Notes under the pieces: model-generated | What the model was told of the DNA's origin: nothing | The model's database searches: none | Seen by the model: only the letters and a program-made list of their open reading frames with translations | From: Galdieria partita | Lineage: Eukaryota > Rhodophyta > Bangiophyceae > Galdieriales > Galdieriaceae | DNA length: 64,000 nt | Assembly: GCA_025991245.1 (NCBI GenBank) | Contig: BQMJ01000069.1 | Location: 1 to 64,000 of the forward strand | Direction: 5' to 3' | Part shown: positions 55,521 to 64,000 of the stretch, piece after piece | Layout: each line of letters opens with the position of its first letter | How positions within the stretch are numbered: position 1 is the first letter of the stretch | Made by a program: the position numbers and the translations under genes

Positions 55521-56033
55521 CTAACGTGGATAGAGCAACATTTGAGTGCAACGAAAGAGAGCAATCTTCTTACCATCTTCACGAAATACTTCTGCACTCC
55601 AAACTTGCGTAGAACGGCCCTCGTGTTCTAATCTTGCCTGACACCTAATTTGTCCTTTCGTCGCAGTTCCCAAAAAATTAGACTTGAGTTCAATTGTAGT
55701 GAAATTCTTTGCACCTGAAGGCAAAGACAAAAACGTTCCACTTCCACAAGCAGTATCTGCTAGAGTGACAACTGTCCCAGCATGACAATAACCATTAGCT
55801 GCGAGTAATTCTTCTCGAAGATCGAGACAAGCTGTAACCGAACCCCGCTCAGCAGCAACTATCCTAAAACCCAATAAAGTAGGTAGCCCACACATCCTCC
55901 TTTCAAGAACTTCCTTTGCACTGGAAGCTTCAGTACAGTATGTTCTATTCTGCAAGATGTTTCGAAGAGTTGCATGAGGAAGAAATCGTCCCAACTGCAT
56001 TGTACAAGTCTGTGTCGCTGTCCCGGAGACCAT
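55521..56033 (-). CDS. Hotdog-fold thioesterase (PaaI type)
   Basis: 170 residues, single exon. The 45 residues at the start (GTATQTCTMQLGRFLPHATL) look like an organelle-targeting peptide. The hotdog domain contains LPTLLGFRIVAAERGSVTAC, LLAANGYCHAGTVVTLADTA with the catalytic loop (NGYCHAGTVVTLAD in place of the common N..G..HGG..), and a VWSAEVFREDGKKIALFRCT strand. It would hydrolyse acyl-CoA or a similar thioester; the substrate is unknown. It is divergent from the GNAT gene, with only 39 bases between the two start codons. The frame continues upstream to a TTG that would overlap that space. Confidence 0.85.
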   Translation of the reverse strand: MVSGTATQTCTMQLGRFLPHATLRNILQNRTYCTEASSAKEVLERRMCGLPTLLGFRIVAAERGSVTACLDLREELLAANGYCHAGTVVTLADTACGSGTFLSLPSGAKNFTTIELKSNFLGTATKGQIRCQARLEHEGRSTQVWSAEVFREDGKKIALFRCTQMLLYPR

Positions 56034-56072
56034 CTTACTCCATTGACACAATAGTCTACAGCATCGTCCGCA

Positions 56073-56876
56073 ATGGAAAGCAGACTATCCGTATCGAAGA
56101 GTCAATTGCGAGACTCTTTACGTAAAATGATTCAAACAGAAAAGATAACACCAGAAGGTATAGCTTTGGTGGAGCTACAAGACTATTATTTACAACGGGC
56201 AAACAAAGCAAAGTCTCAACAGGAAGCTGCAAAAGTTATTCAAAGTGCGTTTCGTAATGACCCTGGAATATGGTGGATGGCAACTGGACATACTCCAGAC
56301 AATGTTGCGCAACTAGAAAGTGAAGAACACAAAGTTGTCCAGTTTCTTTCGTTTCTTTCGGAATGGGAAATTTTTCTTTGTAATAGAAAAGGTTTCGTCC
56401 TTCTTTCTGTAGAGTTGGAAACAGAAGAAATTGTTGGAGTTTGTTGTGTCATGTCTCCTCAAAGTGAAGAGTCTTATCTGGACTTTATTATTGGCTTGCT
56501 AACGATAAAAAGTACCTTTTGGGGATTCTTTAGTATGCAGCAGCGAAGAGCTGAAGCTTTTGGTGCTTGGCAGAAAGAATCAAGAAAGCGCGCTCTTGAA
56601 AACAATTTGCCAATATTCTTGTCCATGATTGCGGTTCGACCAGATTTCCACGGAAGAGGAATAGGCAAGTCTTTGTTGCAAACTCTTAACTTGGTTTCCG
56701 ATGATTTGAAAACTCCCATTTACTTGGAAACGAGTGTGGCTCGGAATGTAGAACTTTACAAGCACTTTGAGTATCACGTATTGGACCACTTGAAGAGGCC
56801 AGTCCAAGTCATGCGCTGGAACAGTGAAAACTCTTTCAATTTATTGACTCCCATGTTGAGATTGCCCCATTTGTAA
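56073..56876 (+). CDS. GNAT-family N-acetyltransferase
   Basis: 267 residues, single exon. The acetyl-CoA-binding motif A is MIAVRPDFHGRGIGKSLLQT (R-x-x-G-x-G) near residue 190, followed by PIYLETSVARNVELYKHFEY and VLDHLKRPVQVMRW, the usual late strands. The early part (AAKVIQSAFRNDPGIWWMAT) matches GNAT proteins that act on small molecules. Substrate is not predictable. Divergent from the thioesterase across 39 bases. Confidence 0.85.
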   Translation: MESRLSVSKSQLRDSLRKMIQTEKITPEGIALVELQDYYLQRANKAKSQQEAAKVIQSAFRNDPGIWWMATGHTPDNVAQLESEEHKVVQFLSFLSEWEIFLCNRKGFVLLSVELETEEIVGVCCVMSPQSEESYLDFIIGLLTIKSTFWGFFSMQQRRAEAFGAWQKESRKRALENNLPIFLSMIAVRPDFHGRGIGKSLLQTLNLVSDDLKTPIYLETSVARNVELYKHFEYHVLDHLKRPVQVMRWNSENSFNLLTPMLRLPHL

Positions 56877-56909
56877 TTTGTTCTATGCACATAGCTTCTT
56901 TTCCTGCTC

Positions 56910-58862
56910 ATGGAGAACTTACAGAAACAGTTATTAGAGTCCTTGGAACAGACCAAAAATCAACTAGAAAGAGAAAAGTTGCTTATTCAGTTTGAACATT
57001 CGTTCCCTAAGCTTGAGGGGGTACAATTAAAGCAACTATTTGTTCTCAACTCAAAACAACTTGATGAACTCAATGGGGACCAGTTGCTTTCTGTTTTGCA
57101 TCTGTTCCTTGTCCAGGAGAAAATTTTGTCCTCTGTTGCCTCCAAAGAAAATATAAAAATAGAGTGGAGAACGGACCCAAGTTGCAAAGAAGAAAGTATT
57201 CGTTTCTGTCAGACTTGTGTACGTTCAGCACAGGTTTCAGAAAACAGACTACGAACCTTGGCAGGAAAGCAACTTGGAGAACTGGTATGCATTTTCGGAA
57301 CCGACATTTTTACTCTTGCATATACTTCCATTCTTCAAATAGCTTGGAGAGCTCTATCAGATAGAAAAACAGAACCTGAATCAAATATCAAGGCAGTCGA
57401 GGGAGAAACAGAACATTGCTTGCAAAGTAAAAGTTCTGTTTTATGTGAAAGTCGTAACGTGAACTGCCTTGAATCTAGCCTTGAGACAATTGCAGTCATT
57501 CTCAAGAGTCAAGAAGGGCCTCCTTTGAATAGTGGTTCTGTTCAAAAGGAGCTTTTAAGTTTTCTTAACCAATGTTATGGCCACTCCAATCGATTCGTTA
57601 GAGAAGCTTGTCAACATCTTATGCATTCATTGGTAGAAATATTCAAGTCATGCTTGGACAATGTTGAACCTGAACTTCTTGATATGGCTGCCAAGATAAT
57701 AACATCGGGAATGGAAGACAACTGGAGTCAAGTTAGATTTGCTTCGTCAGTAAGTTGTAGGTTGTTTCTACAAAACTTGAAAAGCAAGAAATCCCAATAT
57801 TTTTCTATTCTTCTTCCCCGCCTACGATTGAACTGCCATTATGCTGCAGAAGGAGTCAAATCATACTGTCTGGAGTCATGGAAACTTCTTTTAAAGGATA
57901 ATGGTCTAAATACATTTTCTGAATTGGCAGAATCGTTTTTTGACTATTACGTATCACAAACCACTGCAGAAAATCATTCCGTTCGAGAAGCAGCTTGTTA
58001 TGCTATGGAGGAAGCGGTGGAAAGACTTCCATTCAAGTCACTAGAAGGCCATATTAAGCAAGTTGTTCATTCGCTGTTCATTTGCTTTCAAGATGAAAGT
58101 TGGCCCGTTCGCGATTGTGCTTCAGTGGTTTGTGGCAGTGTCACTGCAAAATACCCGAATCAGGTACAAGAAAGTATTGAAGTGGAGAAACTCGTTGAGT
58201 TATGGAAGGATACATTGACCGACAATATACCAAGCGTACGTGAAAACTCTGCAATTGCTTTGGTGAAGGCTTGTGAGTCTTTGAATAATCATGTTTCACT
58301 GAATTATGCTGCTCTGTTTGAATATTGTTCAGAACTTATGCCTCGAGTGAAAGATCAACCAAAGAATCCTGAAAAGTATGGAAAAGGAAAGACACACCAA
58401 GACAGTCAGTTTGGTGCGGCACATAAATTAGCGCATGACAATGACAAAGAAATCCATTTGGAGCAAACTATGTATTCATGTGGTTCACTTGCACCCAAAT
58501 TGAAAGGTGGTCATTCATGTGATCGACGCAATCGTCGTACAAAAGAACCCTGGGAAGAGGTAGATGGAGCACTTCGCTTATGGAGACGTCTCTTTTTGAA
58601 AAGGCCCAGAGAAGCTTGCAAGCTCATTCCGTTGTCGATGGAGATCTTTGAACATTTGGAATTTGCAAAAGCTCCGTATTTATTAGATACGCTTTGGTCA
58701 GTAATAGGAGATACTGCAGAGTATTTTGATGACGAATCTATTATGCTCTATTTGTCGCTCTTAAAGGAACAAATCCAGATTGCTAAAAGAAGTGACTATC
58801 CTTCTGTCAAGAAGAATGCGCAAATAGCATCCAGAAAGCTACAAAGACGTTTCCAGTTGTAG
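56910..58862 (+). CDS. HEAT-repeat protein of unknown function
   Basis: 650 residues, single exon. Helical pairs typical of HEAT repeats are clear: RFVREACQHLMHSLVEIFKS, SQVRFASSVSCRLFLQNL, HSVREAACYAMEEAVERLPF, WPVRDCASVVCGSVTA, PSVRENSAIALVKACESL. A polar insert of about 60 residues (near 485-545, with HSCDRRNRRTKEPWEEVDGA) splits the solenoid before a C-terminal helical part. Such proteins serve as scaffolds. No specific family recognised. It starts 33 bases after the GNAT stop, on the same strand. Confidence 0.75.
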   Translation: MENLQKQLLESLEQTKNQLEREKLLIQFEHSFPKLEGVQLKQLFVLNSKQLDELNGDQLLSVLHLFLVQEKILSSVASKENIKIEWRTDPSCKEESIRFCQTCVRSAQVSENRLRTLAGKQLGELVCIFGTDIFTLAYTSILQIAWRALSDRKTEPESNIKAVEGETEHCLQSKSSVLCESRNVNCLESSLETIAVILKSQEGPPLNSGSVQKELLSFLNQCYGHSNRFVREACQHLMHSLVEIFKSCLDNVEPELLDMAAKIITSGMEDNWSQVRFASSVSCRLFLQNLKSKKSQYFSILLPRLRLNCHYAAEGVKSYCLESWKLLLKDNGLNTFSELAESFFDYYVSQTTAENHSVREAACYAMEEAVERLPFKSLEGHIKQVVHSLFICFQDESWPVRDCASVVCGSVTAKYPNQVQESIEVEKLVELWKDTLTDNIPSVRENSAIALVKACESLNNHVSLNYAALFEYCSELMPRVKDQPKNPEKYGKGKTHQDSQFGAAHKLAHDNDKEIHLEQTMYSCGSLAPKLKGGHSCDRRNRRTKEPWEEVDGALRLWRRLFLKRPREACKLIPLSMEIFEHLEFAKAPYLLDTLWSVIGDTAEYFDDESIMLYLSLLKEQIQIAKRSDYPSVKKNAQIASRKLQRRFQL

Positions 58863-58940
58863 TCTATACATTCTTCCTGGTTTGAAGCAAAGCACTGCTT
58901 GGTTCACTTAATAGCCATTTGTATATAAATACAAAAGGAA

Positions 58941-60509
58941 TCAACTTGACCTCTTATCAGTTTCACGCATAAATACAGAATGTAAAAAACCTGAAGAGTG
59001 ATTATTCTGTAACCAATTGTAAAATGCTTTGATATCTTCAGATGAGCGTCTTTCAATCCACTTTTGTATTTTACGCCCTTCTGTTTCTGAACGACTTCTA
59101 ATTCGGGCCCAAATCTGCTGGTCTTCTTGTGCTCTGTTCGAAAGCCATTGCATAAATAAATGAATATCTGCCTCAGATCTACTTTCTAGTAATTTCCTCA
59201 TTATTCTCAACTCTTCCAAAACCTGTCTGGCTGTTGAACGGAAATTCAATAATTTGGACATTGACTCATCGAAGTATCCAAGACTTATTTCCATCTTAAG
59301 CCACGACTTGAGAGTTACTTGACACTTTGGAAACTCCGACTTCACACCCCAGTCATACAGTTGTCGCGCAAATTCAAAATTACCAGCTGACTCTTCCAAC
59401 TGTGCCCATGCATGCAACAAATGACTATGTTGAGGGTTTACTTGTAAACCGCGCTTAAATAACATCCTTGCTCGTTCTCTATTGCCTTGACGACACTCTA
59501 GCAATCCATATGCTTGAAAAGTGGGTGCAGAATGGGGGTCCACTTGTAACGCTTTCTCAAACAATTCTCGAGCAAACTCACTATTACCCAACTTCTCTTC
59601 AGCAATAGCCCATGCTTGCCAAGAAGGACAATGATTAGGGTCTGCAGCAGTAGCTAATCGAAACTTATCTGTTGCTTCTCGAAGTTTTCCTTTCTTCTGT
59701 TCCCATACTCCCCACGCTTGCCAAAGATACGCACATTTACTAGCATACTGCACACCTCTACAAAAAATTTCTCTTGCCTCGTTATCCTTTCCTTGGCGAG
59801 TTTCAAAAAGTGCATAAGCCTGCCATGCTACTCCATCTCTAGGGTCCAAATCGACACATCTGCGAAATATTTCTCTGGCTCGACCAATTCTTCCAAGCTT
59901 TTCTTCTAAAATAGCCAAAGCACATAACACATGAGCACTCCTGTCATCTATTTCTTCAGCAGCAAGCAACAGACGTCTGGCTTGTTCCGTCCTGCCTTCT
60001 TGAAGCTCCAATTTCGACCAAGCAACATAAATGCGAACGTCACCAGGATTCTTCTTCATACTCCTTTGAAAAGATTCGCGAGCTTTTGAAGTAAGGCCCT
60101 TTCTCTGCTCACTCATAGCTTGAGTGAAATCTGGACAACTGGGATACAAGCAACAAATATTGTCCTTTGCCATCAACTCCACTTGGGTGTTACGGTACAC
60201 AGTTTTAGCTAGTTTTTCCTCAAGGTTAACAGCAAAGTTTCTCAAGCTTCTGCTCTGTCTGCAGTTGTCAAAACCTTGATACTCCATCTTGGCGCGAAGA
60301 ATGGGAAAGAGATCCACTGACTGAAATACTCTCATTGTCCCACCACTTATTTCTCGTCTACTATTCGAAAAACTAAAAGTACAATAGTCACGAAAACGTT
60401 TCCTAGTAGATTCTACATTACTCAGTACGGAAGAATCTGCAGTCGAACAAAGAACATTAACTGGTAATATCCAACACCAACTTGTACAGACATTTACTCC
60501 AGCAAACAT
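58941..60509 (-). CDS. HAT/TPR repeat protein, Mbb1/HCF107-like plastid RNA factor
   Basis: 522 residues, single exon. At least eight half-a-TPR (HAT) repeats run from about residue 140 to 400, each with a W-x-A-(W/Y)-A or similar and an ARE(L/I)F motif: GRAREIFRRCVDLDPRDGVA, WQAYALFETRQGKDNEAREI, LWQAWGVWEQKKGKLREATD, FARELFEKALQVDPHSAPTF. This pattern is that of Mbb1 (green alga) and HCF107 (plants), which protect psbB/psbH mRNA ends in the plastid. The first 60 residues are Ser/Arg-rich and fit a transit peptide. The C-terminal region (IWARIRSRSETEGRKIQKWI) is charged helix. Family assignment is strong; the RNA target in this alga is unknown. Confidence 0.88.
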   Translation of the reverse strand: MFAGVNVCTSWCWILPVNVLCSTADSSVLSNVESTRKRFRDYCTFSFSNSRREISGGTMRVFQSVDLFPILRAKMEYQGFDNCRQSRSLRNFAVNLEEKLAKTVYRNTQVELMAKDNICCLYPSCPDFTQAMSEQRKGLTSKARESFQRSMKKNPGDVRIYVAWSKLELQEGRTEQARRLLLAAEEIDDRSAHVLCALAILEEKLGRIGRAREIFRRCVDLDPRDGVAWQAYALFETRQGKDNEAREIFCRGVQYASKCAYLWQAWGVWEQKKGKLREATDKFRLATAADPNHCPSWQAWAIAEEKLGNSEFARELFEKALQVDPHSAPTFQAYGLLECRQGNRERARMLFKRGLQVNPQHSHLLHAWAQLEESAGNFEFARQLYDWGVKSEFPKCQVTLKSWLKMEISLGYFDESMSKLLNFRSTARQVLEELRIMRKLLESRSEADIHLFMQWLSNRAQEDQQIWARIRSRSETEGRKIQKWIERRSSEDIKAFYNWLQNNHSSGFLHSVFMRETDKRSS

Positions 60510-60711
60510 AGGAAAACAAGTGTTTTCAAGTTGAGGAGGACCCGTTTTCTTTGTTTCAACAGTCTACAACGCTTCTCTAAGTTCAGGCAACGAGGAGTCT
60601 GTAGACAAGCTGAAGTTTCTGAGATTGAAAATTGCGAGTCACCTTAAGAGATATTTTTTTGGTGTAATTTGGCGCCATCTGTAAACGATTGGCTGAGAAC
60701 AGATTAGCTCT

Positions 60712-63061
60712 ATGGTTGTAAAGTCAGGCCTGACACTTTTGTATATTGCAGCACCTTTTAGTTTGAGGTCGCATAATTGTGCTGGTTGTAGTAATGTTCG
60801 TTGGTTTGGGAAGAAGATTCGCCGTTCAGTGAGAAATGGAGGGTGTACAATGCAAATAAGCACTGTTCATCATCCCTTCGAAACAAAAGATGTCGTCGGC
60901 ACTTCCCATTTTGATACGAATGTTTCAAAGATACTGAAGGAATCTTCAAAAAAAGCTGTAAGATACGAAGTTGAGGACGATGACCAACTTCCTCTTTTGT
61001 TTAACCTGCCAGCCATCACCAACTATTGGGAACGCAGACAGGTCGAGTCAAGGAGCAGATATTTTGAAGTTTTATCAAGAATACTTCCGTTTTTCATCAA
61101 AGTTTTGCTTGAAAGTCGCTCTGGAAAGCTAAAGGAGACAGAGACTAGAAGGGCCATTGAATTCCGTGAAATGTTAACCTATCTGGGACCTACTTTTATT
61201 AAATTGGGACAATCTTTATCCATTCGACCGGACATGGTAGGACCAGCTGCAATGGAAGAACTTCAGAAGTTGTGTGACGCTGTACCTCCCTTCTCCACTG
61301 ATATTGCATTGGCAATGATTGAGGAAGAACTTGGGAAACCTGCAGATGTTCTCTTTTCTGAAATTTCTGAGAAGCCGATTGCAGCTGCCTCCTTAGGCCA
61401 AGTAGGTACTTCTTATGCTGTTGTTTAGACTTTGAATAACGTCGTTAGGTATATTACGCCAAGTTAAAGTCAACCGGTGAAGAGGTGGCTATTAAAGTAC
61501 AGCGACCAGATATGTTGAAGAAAGTAACTCTGGACTTATATGTCATGCGGAAAGTAGCTGCTGTTATGGAAATTTTGCAAGAAAAGTTAACAGCAAGTAG
61601 AGTACAATACCGAGCTTTGCTTGATCAGTGGTCAAGAAGTATGTACTTGGAATTGGACTATGTGAATGAAGGCAAGAATGCTGTGAGATTTTCCAAGGGC
61701 TTACAAGGCAATCCTGAAGTTTACGTACCTCGAGTTTACTTTGAATATACTTCCAGGAGAGTTTTAACGATGGAATGGATACATGGAAAGAAGCTAGCAA
61801 AGAGTGATCCTGCAGAGATTCGGAGATTGGTGACTGTTGGTGTAAATTGCTTCCTGAATCAGTTATTAGGAACAGGTTTTTTTCATGCAGACCCCCATCC
61901 CGGAAATCTTCTCGTAGATAGCCGAGGAAGATTGGTTATTCTCGACTTTGGTAAGCCTGAACTACTTTTAAAGTTTGCAAATTCCTGAACATTCAAAGGT
62001 TTAATGAGTGAAGTTGAAAAGTCACAAATGGACCGTATGATTACCGCAATTATTCATTTGGCTAATCGAGACTATAAAAAGGTAGTCGACGATTTTATAT
62101 TTCTTGGATTTCTTCCAGAAAATGTGGACAAAAGAAGAATAGGCTCTATGCTTGGTGTTGTTCTCGATCAAGCTTTGCAAGGAGGTGGGGCGAAAAATAT
62201 TAATTTCCAAAAATTATCGTCGCAACTATCAGAAATTACTTTTGAGCTTCCATTCCAAATACCTCCTTATTTTGCCTTGATTATACGAGCTCTTAGCGTC
62301 TTGGAAGGCATTGCATTGGTTGGAAATCCTCATTTCAAGATGATTATGGAAGCATTTCCTTATGTTTCTAAGCGTCTTTTAACAGATGATTCTCCCTACT
62401 TGAAACAAGCATTGAGAGAAATTTTATATAAGAATGGCCAATTCTCACCGAAGAGATTGCGTGTGTTGGTTGACTCTGCGCAAGGTTTTATACAAAATGG
62501 AGAAGCTTTTGTCGATTTCGATACACCTCCAGAAGTGGTAAGCATGTTTATATATAGACAATATAGTATTGTTTCTCAACTTGAGAATAGGGTGCTTCGA
62601 CATCACAAGTTTTGCAATTTTTACTGTCTGATGAAGGGTCTGTCATTCGAAATCTTTTGGCTGATGAGGTTGCCAATGGTTTGGATCTTTGGTTACGTCA
62701 CTTTTTACAGCAGTTGCGAACATCTTTGTTGGCACCATTCCCTGTTTCTCTTCGTTCTTATATTCCGTTGCCATTGACGATGAGACTAGCTTCTGCAGAA
62801 CCTTTGGACACCAAGGACTATTATTATATGGAGAACATGCAGCAAGCAGTATTGTTTTTGTTAACGGACCGTAACAGTCTTGGAAATCAATCGGTGTCTC
62901 CCTGGATGCTCCGACAGATAACAAGTTCGTTCATGAAAGAAGAAATTGTACATATGTTGCCCCAGTTGATCAAAGAGTCGGTTGGATGGAATCGTCGAGT
63001 GTTTCGCAAGTTGTTGGAAATGTACTTGAAACGACTGAGTGATGAGATATTCTCCAAATAG
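60712..63061 (+). CDS. ABC1 (UbiB) family atypical kinase, plastid type, four exons
   Basis: Exons 60712-61401, 61449-61950, 61999-62537 and 62591-63061 (introns 47, 48 and 53 bases) give 733 residues. ABC1 hallmarks are the KxGQ helix (GPTFIKLGQSLSIRPDMVGP), the Ala-rich loop AAASLGQVYYAKL (joined by the first splice), VAIKVQRP with the ATP-binding Lys, YLELDYVNEGKNA, FFHADPHPGNLLV, and the DFG in VILDFGLMSEVEKS (second splice). A long C-terminal extension (about 250 residues) and a Ser/Arg-rich N-terminus point to the plastid ABC1K1/ABC1K3-type group, which works at plastoglobules on prenyl-lipid and quinone metabolism. Confidence 0.92.
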
Positions 63062-63139
63062 TGGTTTTAGAAATATTGTACGATACCTTTGAAAGGGGAA
63101 AATAAGTGGGTTACTTGTTTTATAAAAAAAAAGGGTAGT

Positions 63140-63977
63140 CTATGCATCCAAGTTTTGTATCATTTTTATCCAGTTCTCACACTTTCTGGCTTCTTCACGA
63201 ACTTGTTGCAATTTATCTCGTGTTCCTTTTTCAACAGCACGTTTCAACTTGACCCAATAAGTTTCTCTACTTGGTTTATGTACGAATTGTAGCTGTTGAA
63301 GAGTGACTTGCTGCAATGTAAGAGCAGTCCATTCAAACCCTTTCTGTCTCAATACTCCATGAAGTGACTCGGTTGCTTGAATAAATTTGAGAAGAAATGA
63401 AAGACACAGTGAATTCTTAATACACTCTCGAATACATTGATCAGCACAAGAAGCGATGACGAATATCGTATTGACGCAGTTACGACAAAGAGGATCGAAA
63501 AATTGTTGAAAGAGAACATCAAACGTATTCGAGTCTACATGAATGGACAACAACTGAATGGTTTCACAAGTCTCTCGGACAACTATGGACCTTGACAATT
63601 TCCTATCATACATATTCTTATTCACCCTATCCACTGCCTTACCTTCGGTCGTTGATATTCTTTTGAATTGCCCATCTTATATTCTTCAAAAATTCACTCA
63701 TCATTTCATTACCTGCTGCACCTCCTAATAGCAATGATCGAATCTTTCTTAAAGCTAAAACTCTTTTCTCCCATTCTTCCTCCATGTGAATATTTTGGTT
63801 GATCCAGTTCATCCAATATCGCAATTCCTTTTTGGTTTCAACAAATAGTGGTTCCACAGTAGGTAATTGGGTTATATTATTCTCTTCATTTCTTATTCTA
63901 GATGATGTAAAGGATAATCTTCTCGTCAAGGCCAATCCTCCATGTAGAGAGAAGTTATTACGGAATGAAGAGTTTTC
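63140..63977 (-). CDS. CLASP/TOG-like protein, 5' end outside the window (partial)
   Basis: Reverse-strand exons 63643-63977 and 63140-63602 (40-base intron); an acceptor TTTTCAG directly before 63977 shows that earlier exons lie beyond the window. The visible 265 residues include MEEEWEKRVLALRKIRSLLL with GGAAGN after it, then RKLSRSIVVRETCETIQLLS (across the splice), which matches the start of the CLASP N-terminal TOG domain. The rest is helical (CADQCIRECIKNSLCLSF) and ends early after a basic helix, so this may be a short TOG protein rather than a full CLASP. Microtubule binding is inferred from the family. Confidence 0.65.
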
Positions 63978-64000
63978 CTGAAAATAATTAGGATGTGGAG

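Overview
The window looks like the left end of a nuclear chromosome of a cyanidiophyte red alga, most likely Galdieria. The evidence is a C-strand telomere at base 1, AT-rich DNA, very compact gene spacing, about 40 tiny GT-AG introns (mostly 38-56 nt), and a gene set that mixes plastid genes (MGDG-synthase-like GT28, an Mbb1/HCF107-like HAT-repeat protein, an ABC1 kinase) with ordinary eukaryotic ones (TAF10, RRP36, CHMP7, syntaxin, AMPK beta, TOM5). The species call is inference from these features; no database was searched.

Layout. (1) 1-485: irregular telomeric repeat of 10- and 11-base units that decays into degenerate units. (2) 486-16.7 kb: gene-poor subtelomere. It holds two roughly 2.45-kb tandem units (481-2915 and 2969-5413) with telomere-like relics at their borders and inside them, a long T-rich stretch to about 10.4 kb, and two diverged copies of an A-rich repeat near 11.1-11.5 and 13.1-13.6 kb. 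(3) 16.7-26 kb: a nitrogen-acquisition island with formamidase, a DUR3 urea/H+ symporter, an amino-acid permease and a plant-type agmatine deiminase. All three promoter regions carry AACCG-type (MYB core) motifs, repeated up to four times. A RING protein with a degenerate Ras-like domain and a CaaX end lies in the middle. (4) 26-33 kb: sparser, with an aquaglyceroporin and several small unrecognised genes. (5) 33-64 kb: dense housekeeping region.

Splicing was worked out by hand for the multi-exon genes. In every case the listed exons keep frame, and the joins restore family motifs (for example the TAF10 histone fold and the syntaxin tail anchor). Start codons were moved to the first plausible ATG where the long open frame began at TTG or GTG.

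The most interesting points are: the nitrogen genes and their shared motifs; a glutathione peroxidase with an in-frame TGA exactly at the catalytic Cys/Sec position and a foldable SECIS element just after the stop; the RING/pseudo-Ras/CaaX protein; and the layered telomere-relic structure of the subtelomere. No virus-derived elements, LTRs, CRISPR arrays or rRNA genes were seen, and no tRNA was recognised.
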